In this document: positions 34,900 to 46,468 of the stretch, in pieces | Layout of the letters: every line of letters begins with the position of its first letter | How positions within the stretch are numbered: position 1 is the first letter of the stretch | Source of the DNA: Lytechinus pictus | Lineage: Eukaryota; Echinodermata; Echinoidea; Temnopleuroida; Toxopneustidae | Direction of reading: 5' to 3' | Length of the DNA: 64,000 bases | NCBI RefSeq assembly: GCF_037042905.1 | Contig: NC_087249.1 | Span: 11,342,001-11,406,000, forward strand | Notes under the pieces: generated by a model | The model's input: the letters and a program-made list of their open reading frames with translations, nothing else | The model's database searches: none | Told to the model about the DNA's origin: nothing | Program-made: the position numbers and the translations under genes

Positions 34900-36880
34900 T
34901 TTATTTCATTTTATTTGCGATGGGAGACTAAAAGCAATAGAAGGATGTACAAGCAAAAATAAATGCTGGCAATATGTACACAGCATGAGAGAAAGCAGAA
35001 TGATTTTAGTGTAGACAGTGCTTCTGCTTTTCAAAATGAATTATCATCAAAATAGTTGAGATTTCCAAGAGTTTAGAGAAATTATTCAATTAAACTAGAA
35101 TTGTTCATTTTGGTTTTTTTTTCATTTAAGAAACTTGAATAACCTAAAAGTATGACAATGAAGGCTTTAGTTATAGCATCACAATTTTTTTTTTGCTCCT
35201 TGAAATCAGGAGAAATTAAAGTACAGAGTGTATAAAGTGGTATTATGTCAGGTTATAAACTTCAGAACAATAGGACTATGCAAATTTTATAATGGGCTGC
35301 AATAAATGTTTGCGAAATTTGCCAGTGATTTGATAATACATGTATTCTTTTATGTAGCATTAGAAGTGTTTTACTTTTTTTTGTCATTTGCTTTTGTTAT
35401 TTCATTTTCAAAGTTATTCATGCAGCAATTGCATTGTTGAAATTTGAATTTGCCTGTGTTCTGTGATTTTTCCATTAAAAAAAGAGAGATTACAGCCTTT
35501 TTTATTAGAGAAAATAAAGAAATGTAGATCTTATTTATTGTAGTAAATTAATTTATGCATAATACTACTCATTTTAAGTGTAGCATTAGTGAACATTTTG
35601 AAGAAAAACTGCTAAAAAAGAGAAGTTAGATTTGGAAATAGTAGGAGTCTCTAAAAATAATAATAAAAAGGAAGGGTAATGTATTTCAACTTAAATCATT
35701 GTTTAAATGTTCCATTAGTCATTTTATTTAAATCGAATTGATATTGGACTATCCTAATTATTCTACTACAGTCATTGTTTTCCCCAAGATTCCATTGTTT
35801 TCAGTCATTATTGTAATAATTATCTAGGAAAGAGAATATGTCAACAAAAACATGTCACTGTTCAAAATTTTGAGATAATGTGCATACTGATCTTTCAGAG
35901 TTGGAAAGCTCAGAATTATTTTGAAGAATATATGTATTATATAATATCAATGATAAAATGAGTATATTTCCTGGGATGCAATTCCATATTTTGATAAATT
36001 TGGACGAATTCTTAATCTATGCATGAGTGAAGTAAATGCATTATAAATTGTTGAGAAAATGAAATAATTGATTATGCCATATTGTGCTATATATTTAAGT
36101 AATATATGCATATATCTTTCTTGTTGTGACTAGCATTCACAAGGTAAATAATGATAACTGCTGTCAAGTTTATTTACTAATAAAATTGTGATTATATCAG
36201 TTTATGCGTACATAATTAATTCTATCACATTTTGTATTTATTGTTAAAATATCAAGGGGGGCCTTTTAGCCCCCCCCCCCCGTCTTTTTAGGTAAAAACC
36301 ACCCCTGCTGCCCCCTTACAAGTTATATTATGAGAAGGGATCTATGGCTTCCATTCAGTTTGGTTTTATCTTCCATGTATATTTTTTTAGCAAGAATACT
36401 TCGTACTAAGTGAAAGACAGGTGAAAGCTATACAGAGAGAGGAAATAGGAGGGATGTAAAAAAAATGGGGATGGAAGGAAGAGAAAGAGATAGGGAGATC
36501 AAAGAGAGGTGACAGAGTGGGTAAGGATCAGAGGAGAAGGGGGGCAGGTTTACTTCAACAAAATTTGATTTTGAAAAACAAAAGTAAACAAGCTTATAAT
36601 GCTAAAATTTCATCAAAATTTGATGTAAAATAAGAAATTTATGTACTATTAATACTTTGCATAATTTCACAAAACGGTTGTATTCCCATTCTAGTCGGTA
36701 TGCGAATTAATGAATTAGGAACTTTAAAGTCGCCTGCCACTCGCTACGACTTCTTTTAAATTTTATCATACAAGAAAATAATATGAAACCTTGATTTCTC
36801 CACATGATAATGTGAAACAAAAGTACATGTATATTTGATTCCTGGCAATGCGGAATTGTCATGAGGCAGATGAGCAATGG
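34900..36880. other. AT-rich intergenic stretch
   Basis: Very AT-rich. ORFs are under 60 codons. A poly-C run with GGGGGCCTTTTAGCC (about 36255-36290) and a purine-rich block (36400-36545) are the only visible low-complexity features. Confidence 0.45.
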
Positions 36881-37040
36881 CGAATCCAGGTTTTGGTAGT
36901 AAAGGTAGTGTCCTTAATAAGCTTCATTCTTAATGACTACCCCCCCCCCCCCGGAGAAAAAAAACCCCAACAATCAGGGAAATATGACTGAAAAAAACAT
37001 CCGCCCCCTCCCCCGTTGGCAAAAGCGTGATCCGCCCCTG
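36881..37040. repeat. Poly-C/GGCGAATCC-type dispersed repeat
   Basis: ATGGCGAATCCAGGTTTT at the left and GCGTGATCCGCCCCTGC at the right are loosely inverted, with C-rich runs between. It is the same repeat type as 22365-22617. Confidence 0.6.
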
Positions 37041-37096
37041 CAACCTGGGAGTGAAAATTAAGATTACTAGCATTATGTCTTTTGGAGTGAAACATG

Positions 37097-37184
37097 TTGA
37101 ATCAAAAGAAAATTACAGAAAAAATAATAAAACATAATTATTGAATCAAAAGAAAATTACAGAAAAAATAATAAAACATAATTA
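37097..37184. repeat. Perfect 44-bp direct repeat (two units)
   Basis: A unit starting TTGAATCAAAAG and ending AACATAATTA occurs twice back to back (37097-37140 and 37141-37184) without a mismatch. It lies 60 bp upstream of the candidate RPL36 first exon. Confidence 0.95.
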
Positions 37185-37244
37185 TCGCGACGGTCAATCC
37201 GTTTTAACACTGCTGCCCTCTACGTTCGTTGGCACATACGATTA

Positions 37245-37283
37245 CTCTTTCTTTTCTCCCATATCGCTGCCGTGAATTTGGAA
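37245..37283 (+). promoter_or_regulatory. Candidate TOP-type non-coding first exon of RPL36
   Basis: The run CTCTTTCTTTTCTCCC starting at C37245 has the form of a 5' terminal oligopyrimidine tract, with which ribosomal protein mRNAs begin. It is followed by a short segment and GGAA|GTATGT, an acceptable splice donor. The RPL36 ATG lies two bases after an acceptor (40931), so an upstream non-coding exon is required. Supporting features are position and motif only; the intron would be 3.6 kb and full of repeats. Confidence 0.3.
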
Positions 37284-37855
37284 GTATGTTTGTTTTAAAT
37301 AAAGATATCCAATGAAATCTAACATTTGAGTTCATTAAACATTTTGTTAATTTCACCAATCATATTTTGAAATATTGATAAATTCATTGTCGATAATTTT
37401 GTTTTGTTCAGCTATTGGAACATGTATATATATGGAAAGAAATAGACGCCTCTCTGTGTAGACGTGATTGTGATAGACCAGTCCCATGAATGGGATTTTA
37501 TGTTAGATGTAGACAACCATCACATCATTGACTTGAGTGCTTGGTCACGACCATTTTGCTGACATTGATTGACATTGTCATTTGATTTTTTGAACCAATA
37601 TTCAAATAGCAAATAGGCATGAGTGCGAGATTTTGCATGAGGTGAAAAATGATGCTCTATTATTTCAATTCTAGTTCAACGAGGCGGAGTTAATTGAATT
37701 TGAGGTTGAGCGTCTTTCACTAAATCATGTGAAAATCTGAAATCTCGCACCAGGCATTACTGGTACATTAATAAGAATATTCGCTATTTGTGTTGTACAA
37801 TACCTCGGAATCTAGCGAAAGTCTTTCCCTGCAGTAATCTATGAAAACAGTAGTC

Positions 37856-38351
37856 TAGTAGAGGCACACGGCCAATAATAAATACGGCCTTAGGCCTATG
37901 CCTTTTTTATGGGAGACTCCAAATTGAATAGGGGAGACACTCCCACATTGGAGACTTGCTTTGCAAACGGACAAAAGAAACGACACCAACAAAAAAAGCA
38001 TGATTTTTTCCACCCAAAATTTTGTCTCACTGAGGTCAGAAGCCCATTTGTTCTGTGCGTGATTGACAACAAAATTCCTTATCAAAACAAAAGTAGATGG
38101 TGAATTTTTAAAGTAGACGGTGAAAAAGGGGTAATTTTTCATGAGGAATCTGCTTATAAAATATCACATTTTTATTTGCCGCCAAGGGCAAGGTAATCCT
38201 TTTGCAGCAAATGTAAACAAAGGAAATTGGTCTCCAAAACTGGAGACTGTCTCTGAAATTGGATACCCAAATTCTTTACAAAAGTCTCTGATATTGGAGA
38301 TAATCTCCCACAATGGAGACAGTCTCCAATATTGGCCGTGCGCCTCTGCTG
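37856..38351. mobile_element. TIR element with internal GGAGAC/GTCTCC repeats
   Basis: TAGTAGAGGCACACGGCC at the left is mirrored by GGCCGTGCGCCTCTGCTG at the right. Inside both ends, GGAGAC and GTCTCC words occur repeatedly (about ten in all), including ACTGGAGACTGTCTC and ATGGAGACAGTCTCC. No target duplication was found. The ORFs on both strands (95-113 codons) arise from this repeat and are not supported as genes. Confidence 0.75.
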
Positions 38352-39344
38352 GAAAAGGGAGCAAAAATATCGAAAAGAAAGCGAAAAGCAAAATCCCACA
38401 AGCGTACATGACTTGGGCAGCATTGCGCATTTACTTAGCCAGCAGGCTATATGATAAAGGCTCGTACTGCACCTTCTACTGAGTGCATGCAATGAATTAA
38501 ATCGTATTGTGACGTCACCTCATAGGCTAAAGATGTGCAACGGTACATTTTGCCAATTTTTGGATGGTACGTTGTGTGTGCATTGGTATGAATGTTTGAC
38601 ATTCAGCCTCCCAAGATCCCATTTGCTCGCGTTCAACAAGCTAAATAAAGAAGGCGTTGTACAATATGAATTGATGAATGCAGCATTTTTTTAATGACTG
38701 TTGGCTGCCTAATATCAGTTACCATGTGCCACGATTTTCATTTTTCACAAGCCAGCAGCTCAGACGGCAGTCGGTCACCACTAACCAAACTCATTGTTTT
38801 ACTTATAAGTTAGTTTTATAGACACTTCGATCACTCGCCAAAGGAGGAAAGTCATGATTTCAACTCCAAAATCCCCTTTGAATAGATCTAGTCCAAGTTT
38901 GCCCATTAAAATGCTGAATCTGCGTCACGGATAAATGCCTGAAAAATAAGAAATTTGTGGTTTTGGTTATGTTCTTAGTTCGCAAATGCTCTCAAATTTA
39001 GGATCGTATCATCATATCAAATCAAAACAATCTCATCCCCGTTGAATTTGCACAGAAAACGAGTCAATGGCACTGTAGTGGTTTGCCTTTATTCGACGGG
39101 GATCCGAACGTAATGTTGTAGTGAATTGCCGCTGCAACATCTGGTTGCTTTTCGCATGCAGTACTGCACAATTTAGCGACTCGTGCGTGCACTGACTTTT
39201 GAACAAACGATGCACTATTGAATGAATGGCAGGGGCTTCCAAATCATGACCACAAAACATGGCGTCAGGCCTACATTTCAAAATTTATGAAATATTGTTT
39301 CGAGATGAAGGGTAAAAATAAATATTGTATTTTAAAAATAGTAT
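38352..39344. other. Spacer, nothing recognised
   Basis: Short ORFs only (the minus ORF 39033-39281 and the plus ORF 38509-38694 have no motifs). No repeat ends were identified. Confidence 0.35.
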
Positions 39345-39520
39345 ACAAATATACCAGTCATTGAGTAAGTATAGCGGGAATTATTTATCCGAGGTTGGAC
39401 TGGCATTACTATTTTTCCCGAGGGGCAAAGCCCCGAGGGAAAAATAGTGATTTTGCCAGTACAACCGAGTATGAATAATTCCCTTCTATACTTTCGAAAT
39501 AAAGGCCTGGTATATTTGTT
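39345..39520. repeat. Large interrupted palindrome (about 175 bp)
   Basis: ACAAATATACCAG at the left is answered by CTGGTATATTTGT at the right. Intermediate blocks (GGGAATTATT/AATAATTCCC, ACTGGCA/TGCCAGT) are also inverted. The centre is a strong hairpin, CTATTTTTCCCGAGG facing CCGAGGGAAAAATAG around GGCAAAG. Confidence 0.9.
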
Positions 39521-39702
39521 TTATATCCTACTTTAATAAGTTAGAGCAATAGATCTTGATAATCTATTTCTTGTTCTCTTAGTTCATCTTTTTTTTAAAA
39601 TCTGCACCAAACCAGCCGCGCTGACTGACATACTTTTCCTGAAGTGCTTAGCTACGCGCTCAGTGCGCGGAACGCGTATTAGTGCTTGCGCCATCATGAT
39701 CT

Positions 39703-39748
39703 GTGACGTCAATGATTGAATAGTCGACTATTCCATCATTGACGTCAC
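39703..39748. promoter_or_regulatory. 46-bp palindrome carrying two CRE sites
   Basis: Two 23-bp arms meet at a central GTCGAC without spacer and differ by one base. Each arm contains a perfect cAMP-response element TGACGTCA (39704-39711 and 39740-39747). It lies about 1.2 kb before the RPL36 start codon, inside the proposed first intron. CREB/ATF binding is known for this motif; function here is not shown. Confidence 0.8.
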
Positions 39749-39759
39749 GGAATAGCACA

Positions 39760-40930
39760 TTTTCTTCGGTGGGCGTTTCATTTTCGACATCGCAAAATAG
39801 TGAGAATATGTTTGGTCACATGATGCTATTTAAACCAATCAGCATACAGGATTTAATTTATGTAGTATATAAACAAATATATTCAACAAACATGCAAATA
39901 TCATTTTGCGAAAAGATATTTTAGAATATATTTTAAAATATGTCGAATTTTGGGCAGGTTACTTTAGATAAGCAACAGAGCTAGAGTAGTGCCAACGTAC
40001 CTAACCATTGTAATGCAGATAATGTGCTCACGCCTATGCTACTTTGTAGAAAAAGTATATTTAATTTAAAATAAGATGGGGCTATTTTATTTCCACAATG
40101 TTTATTTTAGCAATATATCTAGGTGAATAGCTCCAAAGGTTGAATTGAAAATTAAGACAGTCATTGATAAGTTTTCTGTAATGAAATCCTCATTAAAGAC
40201 ATGTTAGCATATATATGTAGTGCGAGCACATTTGAATTTAATAAACTGACGCAATCACACTCCTTTGCTACACCTGGCAGAAAGGATTTTCATTGGTTGA
40301 ATGAGATGACAGTGCTGTATAACAGCCTTTTCATTGGTTATTGCTTCAAAAAATGGGTGTGTCTAGGTGCAGAGACAAAATGAAGATAAAATGGTTCTCG
40401 GGATACCAATTTGAAGAGATTTTAAGGGTATTGTATCTCACTGATTTTAACAGAGAAAAAATAATTTATTTGATCTGAGATAAACTGGATCTCAGAATAT
40501 TGTTTGCACACATATGTCGCTGCTAAGTTCACCATTGCACCTGACTAATTTGCAATGAAAGATGGGGTGACTTCTCATTTCTCCACAAAAGTATTAAAGA
40601 TTTTATGTGAACAACAATAATTGCGATCACAAACTAGCTAGATTTTGGGTGCACTGGAGATTTATTTTTGTCCAAGTATTGTCAGGCATCTTTCAGGCTT
40701 AGGCAGATGGTTGCTTTTGCTCATTTTCAAAAGAAAAAAGTGTGGTTAAATAGCCTGCAGAGAGCCCTTCCAAGATTAGAACAGAAGAAGAAATCATTTA
40801 CCAATTTGGAGTTTTGCATGATTTCTTTGTTGTAAATGTAATATAAGAAAAAAAAATTGAACAATCTATTGGGAGTTTTGAGTGATAGGAAAATGTGACA
40901 TTTTTTCTCTGTTGTGATTTACTTTGTTAG
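39760..40930. other. Region immediately upstream of the first RPL36 coding exon
   Basis: Non-coding. It contains paired ATTGGTT (CCAAT-type) words at about 40292 and 40335. A typical pyrimidine tract (TTTTTTCTCTGTTGTG) leads into the TTGTTAG acceptor. No repeat ends were recognised. Confidence 0.45.
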
Positions 40931-40932
40931 AA

Positions 40933-43078
40933 ATGGCGATCCGACATGAGATGGCAGTTGGCCTCAACAAGGGTCACAAGATGACCAAGAATAGCACTGT
41001 GAAGAAAGCCACCAGGAGAGGGGTAAGTCCGTGTTCAAGGAACAATAGTAACGGTTTGATTTAGAGGATGCTCCCTACATTTTGCCATATGGGAGGGATA
41101 GAGGGGGTAAATATAGTGGTGACAATATTTGCTCCAGCGACAAATGCTCGGCTTTGTTTCGTCTAAGATGTAGGGTTAGGGTTGCTATATAGGTTTCGTG
41201 TTAAGTTTAGGATAGGGTATAGTGTTAAATTCAGGGTTGAAGTGGGCCATTCCATTATTGTGTGGAATTTACAGTGGAGCAATTGTCGCCAGAGCAAATT
41301 TCATGGAACTAAATAGAGCAACTGTCGCCCTTGAATCATTCTTTTAAATATCTCATCATCTAGCTTAGTTTGAATTCAGGAATTTCTTTGTTGACTACTT
41401 TTTTCACTATTACAATGTCAGCTTTCAGAACTACTTTGATGGGAAGTGCACCTTGTTTTTGAGATGGATGTTAATATTTTTTTCCTTTTGAATAAACAAA
41501 ATCAAAGAGTTAAACTTTAAAAATGTGGTCATTTTGATATACTGAATAATTATTGTGTGATATGTTTCTCCTTTTTGTAGGAGGGGGGGGGGGGGGGGGT
41601 AAGTGTTATTTTCGATAGTTAGTATTATTTCTTTTTCTTTTAATGGAAGAGTGGATGGTAATAATGACAAATATACCCAACCATTATTTTAACTGAAGGG
41701 ATGGTCCATCAAAATGATGGATGTGGGGAAATTAAATGAAAAAACAAATCTGAAAATTTCATTTGATTCTTTTTTGTCTGTATGCCACACCCAGATGAAC
41801 AAACATGCCAAGTTTGTCCGCGACCTGGTGAGAGAAGTCACAGGGCTGGCTCCATATGAAAGGAGGTGCTTGGAGTTTCTCAAGGTCGGCAAGGACAAGA
41901 AGGCTCTCAAATTCTGCAAGAAGAGGGTGAGTTCTCGGCTCAATGTTGGACTCTTGAAGAAAAAAATCCTTTTTGTTTCACAATATCAATATTTTACCTG
42001 TTTTTGGTAAGCTTTCTGTTGCGAGGCTGCGAGGTTCACCAGACAATAGTTGTAAAATATGTAATTTCAATTTCAATTTATTTCAACCATGAAATACAAT
42101 TAAATGTAATGTATAATTTTACTTTTTTCCAGTCAGGGAAAATTTAGGGAATTTGATAAAAAATACCTCAAATGAGGGAAATATCAGGAAATTTTGATCA
42201 ACCCAAAAGTCAAAGTCGCTGTAGTCTGACTTTGTTATATTTTGTTGCCTGTCAAAACAACATCCATTGAATGACTGGTTATGGTGGTACTAATTAGTTT
42301 GACATTATTGTTTTTATACTGAAAATACATGTAAATCACTGTAACAACTTAGAAAACATGCGAAACTGGGAATGGGTTTGAATATCAGGGGATTTTTAAA
42401 ATTCATCAGGGAAAATCAGGGAATTTTATTTTCTTGAAAAGCTGGGAACCCTGTAAATGATTAGGCTACACTTACAAGCCATAGCTGTAGCTTCTGGTAG
42501 GGGCAAAATCATGTTACCTTTTACATATAGATGACATAGTTGCTGATGTAATACAATGGAAGTGTTAGAATGGGAAACGTGCTTCGAGGAGAGAGAGCAT
42601 GTTGTCCTCAGTTTCTATCAGAACTATGACAAAAGGTGTGATTAAGCTTGCAGCCTCCCAATCAAAAGTTTACCAAAAACAGATTTGATAATTTGTAATG
42701 TCATGTTTTAGATAGTTAATTGTGAAGTCAGGTGATAAAATATTACATTGAATAAAGTTTGTTTCTCTGGGCTTGCTGAATATTGTAGTGTTGTAGTCTA
42801 TGTTCTACACTCAGCAAGGAGAAGTGCAATTTGTGATGGTGTTCACAAATCTTTGAGCACAACTGTATTATCAGGTTATCGTCAAATATTGTCATAACTT
42901 CAAATCTCTGTGACCGACTTAAATTCTTACTTCTGCCTTCTTTCATTTTTTTGTATAGTTGGGAACTCTTGGCCGTGGCCGCAGAAAGCGTGAGGAACTG
43001 AACGCCATCTTATCCGCCCAGAGGAAGGCTGCCTCAGCAGCTGCCCAAGCCGCAGCAGCAGAACAGAAGTCCAAGTAG
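40933..43078 (+). CDS. RPL36: Ribosomal protein eL36 (large subunit L36), three coding exons
   Basis: Exons 40933-41022, 41795-41926 and 42959-43078 (all phase 0; donors GTAAGT and GTGAGT; acceptors CCCAG and TATAG) encode 113 residues. The start [16 protein letters not shown] matches the family signature xxGLNKGHK. The middle has [20 protein letters not shown] and [13 protein letters not shown], and the end has [14 protein letters not shown] followed by an Ala-rich tail ([15 protein letters not shown]). eL36 is a small basic protein of the cytosolic 60S subunit, usually about 100-105 residues; the extra length is the Ala-rich tail. The ATG is at the start of its exon, so a non-coding first exon lies upstream. 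AATAAA stands at 43326. Both introns carry MITEs. Confidence 0.97.
41129..41310. mobile_element. Intronic MITE, GTGACAA-TTGCTCC family (RPL36 intron)
   Basis: It begins GGTGACAATATTTGCTCC and ends GGAGCAATTGTCGCC. The interior repeats TTAGGGTT and GTGTTAA words. The same element occurs in an MCTP intron at 53490-53680. No ORF is present. Confidence 0.75.
42117..42453. mobile_element. hAT-like MITE in RPL36 intron 2 (left-truncated)
   Basis: Contains repeated TCAGGGAAA words, the block CATCCATTGAATGACTGGTT and the right end AAGCTGGGAACCCTG. It is an inverted relative of the fuller copy at 58707-59095, and the left terminus is missing here. The CAGGG...CCCTG ends suggest hAT, but the superfamily is inferred. 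Confidence 0.75.
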
Positions 43079-43325
43079 ACTTAACGAACTCATGTGAAGA
43101 GGATATATGTGTACTCTGAATATATCCCAAGATCTAATTTATTCTCATCAATCATCTACCAATATGGAAGACTCCTTTTCTGAAGCTTGTGGATAATCAC
43201 CTGTACTCTATCTCAGATCTTAACATACTTCAAGCTGTTGACCATTGGGTAGGATGCCCATCTTTTTGTGGTATAATCTCACAACATGGTGGTTCATCTT
43301 CGAGTATTGATGTGATCATTATGTG

Positions 43326-43331
43326 AATAAA
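43326..43331 (+). terminator. RPL36 polyadenylation signal
   Basis: A canonical AATAAA stands 248 bp after the RPL36 stop codon, with a T-rich stretch (TCTCTTTTATTTTG) about 45 bp further on. Confidence 0.6.
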
Positions 43332-43339
43332 AGAGAACA

Positions 43340-44247
43340 GGATATTTGCAGAGAAACCCAATTAATTGTACATGGTCTCTTTTATTTTGCTTCACGTGAT
43401 TGCTGAAATGTGTGATGGGGTGGTCAATGGGAGTTAGAATGAAATATCGCATCAAAATTTAAATTAAAAGGGTAAGGGTGTTGACCGAGTGTAACATTAT
43501 AAAACGATTTTCAGAGCCAAAGAGGAAGTGGGTATTCTTCATTCCTTAATATCATTTCAAACTAAAACAAAACAAATTGAGGAAATAAAGAAAATATGTG
43601 GCCAAACTGGCCATTTCATGGATGTCAAGATTAAAAATGTGAAATTTCAGCAACTTTTGGTGAAGGTCCGGGGTGAAATTAACCTTGAGAAACGGGCAGA
43701 GATTTTGAGAGCTTGGTAGCTCCGCCCAGCGTGGTGACAACCTTGGTGATACTAACAATATTGGTAATGGTGGTGTCCATGAAAATCATGGTGATCTTGA
43801 TAACGATATTGGTATGGTGTTGGTCATAATGATAACAATGTTATTTGTGATGATTCAATGATATGATAATTTAACTTCTAAAGGTCTCCATGGCGATGAA
43901 AGAGTAGAAGTTTCACCGTACACCATGTATTCTTTTCCCTGAAAATGACCAGGGCTACGTAAATATAAAAGAACTGCAATTCTTGGTTCCCGGTTAGTAT
44001 TTTTAATGCAACGATGATCTTGATTGGTCATGGGTATTTAGCGATTGATTGCAAACCTTTGTGTTACAGAGCCCAGAACACACTTGTCGAAGAGTTAGTG
44101 TGGTCTTCAGGAACAATGGTGTATCTTGAAACCTCTACAGTCTTTCTTCACCATGGAAACCTTCAGAAGTTACATAATTATAGTGATGGTGATGTCAGTG
44201 TGAGGAGGAAATGATTTAATGATGATTTAGATGTTATGCATTTTGAA
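43340..44247. other. Spacer downstream of RPL36
   Basis: Includes a run of GGT/GAT-rich imperfect trinucleotides (43730-43870: TTGGTGATACTAAC, TTGGTAATGG, TTGGTATGG). ORFs 43528-43719 and 44014-44214 have no recognised motifs. Confidence 0.4.
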
Positions 44248-44251
44248 TTAA

Positions 44252-44825
44252 AGGGGTATTCCTGGCTGAAAATATTTATATCTACAAAAATAGAGTAAAA
44301 TTCACAGAGCAAAATGCTGAAAATTTCATCAAAATCGGATAATAAATAAAGTTATTGAATTTTAAAGATTTGCTTTATTCTGGTGAAACAGTTCAAGGCA
44401 TATCTTCATGAATATTCATTAGGTGACCTGATGATGTCGCATTCCCACTTTCCTTTTTCTTGTTATTACATGAAATCATATTTTTTTCATGAATGTGTAG
44501 ATGTGTCACTATTATGATTAAATAAGTTGCAGCAATAAATAGCTAATGCACTTAATCAGTTGTCAATCCAATTGTTCATGGTAGAAAAATTATGAATACC
44601 GGTAAACCTAATTTCATATAATAAAATACAAAAGAACAAGTGGGGATATGACATCATCAGCCCACCTAATGAATATTCATGAAGACATGCCTAAAACTGT
44701 TTCACTGGAATAATGCAAATCTTTAAAATTCAACAACTTCATTGTTTGTTATCCAATTTTGATATATTTTTCAACATTTTACTCTCTTTATTGAGATACA
44801 GATATCTTCAGCCTGGAGCATCCCT
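44252..44825. mobile_element. TTAA-flanked fold-back MITE, second family
   Basis: The ends AGGGGTATTCCTGGCTGAA and TTCAGCCTGGAGCATCCCT are inverted, and TTAA flanks both (44248-44251 and 44826-44829). The inverted match extends inward (GTGAAACAGTT, ATGAATATTCATTAGGTG and complements). Confidence 0.88.
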
Positions 44826-44829
44826 TTAA

Positions 44830-45543
44830 GATATATTCAAGAACACAGAAACGGAACAAGTCAGTCAAACACTCGGTTTCATAGTTTTCCTCATGGAAAG
44901 GCACATGTCAATAAACAAAGACATGATTTATTTCAAGAAATTATCATTTGTACAGATTACAGAAATGTTATCTTACCAGGAAGTGAACATAAAAGAGCAG
45001 CATAAATATATTTCTGAAAACCCCAAATAGAAGTATTTTTTGAAAGCTAAACCTAATAAATCTACTTCAGCATGTTCTCTTTGAAGATGGCAGAAAATTA
45101 GACTGCAGAATCGTGCAAAGACTGAAAAGAATTATTACTGTTCCATACAACTAATCTGAGATAAAAATTTAATTTTTGGCTTTAAAAAATCTGATTTGTG
45201 ACATCATGGAATGCATTTAGAGGTTAAATGTTACTTTCATAGAGGAATCTAAAATGCTGAATTCATTGTTTCTCATAGTTTCAAAGTATTAATCCACACA
45301 ATTTGATAACTGAGAAGTAAAATTAATCATTTCAGCCAATCAAGCAATCAGTTAACCCAAAGAAATTGGTTAATCTCAAAGGAATGAAAACTTGAGTTGC
45401 TTGATAACCTACTGGAATGTAGTAAGGAATATACTCCTTTTACCAGTGGGGGAAAATAAAACGTACAAGGCAGTCATATAAACTGTTTCTACTGAAGTAA
45501 CACTCGTAGGAACTCAGATTCCCTCCTCAGATACACCAATCTG
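44830..45543. other. AT-rich spacer
   Basis: No ORF, element end or RNA gene was recognised. Confidence 0.4.
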
Positions 45544-46037
45544 GTGGGTGTTTCATAAAGCTGTTCATAACTTACGAATGGCTTTACTCTCGACTGGTGA
45601 TCCTTTCTTATAGTACGTGATAATACCAATGTAGCTGACTTAGCACCGAAGAACACGTCCCAGTCGTGCGTGAAGTCATGCGGAACTTTATGAACAGTTT
45701 TATGAAACGCCCATCGGGTGGGTCTTTCTTAAAGCTGTTTGAAGTTAAGAGCAACTTTAAGAATGACTGGTGATCCTTTCTTGTGGTAAATGGTATACAC
45801 CATTGGCGATGGTTTACCGCGTAAGAAAGGTTCACCAGTCATTTTTAATACAAACACCTTTATGAAACACCGACCGGGGGGCCTTTCATAAAGCTGTTTG
45901 TAAGTTAAGAGCGACTTTAAGAATGTCTGGTGATCCTTCCTTATGCGCTAAACCATCGCCTATGGTGTATACCATTTACCAAAAGAAAGGATCACCAGTC
46001 GTTCTTATCTTACGAACAGCTTTATGAAACACCCACC
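45544..46037. mobile_element. Three adjacent fold-back MITEs, GTTTCATAAAGCTGTT family
   Basis: Copies at about 45544-45714, 45715-45875 and 45876-46037 sit directly end to end. Each begins with TTTCATAAAGCTGTT or the close variant TTTCTTAAAGCTGTT. The arms contain GACTGGTGATCCTT and AAGGATCACCAGTC, and each copy ends in a GAAACxCC word. They are related but clearly not identical. Short minus ORFs here are repeat translation. Confidence 0.9.
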
Positions 46038-46468
46038 AGGTACATAACCAATTAGGTAACTAGTTAAAAGTCAGTGCTGCATCTTTTGCCAGGAATCCCG
46101 CTACAAGGGTGCTATGCATCCTTTTATAATTGCAGGCCAAATTTATTTTTTTTATTTTCGGGGGCTACTTTTCTCAAATTCATGCCTAAATTTGTTACAT
46201 TGGATAAGTTTTAAACATTGCAATGAATGGGGCCTTTCCAGGGCTACTTTTTTTTTAGTTTCCAGGGCAGGGGTGAAATTGCCTGGAGCCCCGTGTAAAT
46301 TTTTTCCCCGTTTCATTGCCGCTTTCCTGCATTACCATTATTCTGTGTACAATGAAGTGTGAGGATAAGTGGTAAAAGCTGCCAGAAGGATGCAGCTTTG
46401 ACTTCCAACAAGGTGCCTTTACATAGGAAACATTTTAGCAAGTCATAAAGGCCGACCTTACAGACAAC

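Noticed and set aside
38141-38492. Plus and minus ORFs of 88-113 codons.
   Set aside because: They arise from the GGAGAC/GTCTCC-rich TIR element and its flank, overlap each other on opposite strands and have no motifs.
41927-42958. Intronic snoRNA in RPL36 intron 2, as in some ribosomal protein genes.
   Set aside because: TGATG and CTGA words are present around 42530-42560, but no C/D pair with terminal stem or H/ACA fold could be supported by eye.
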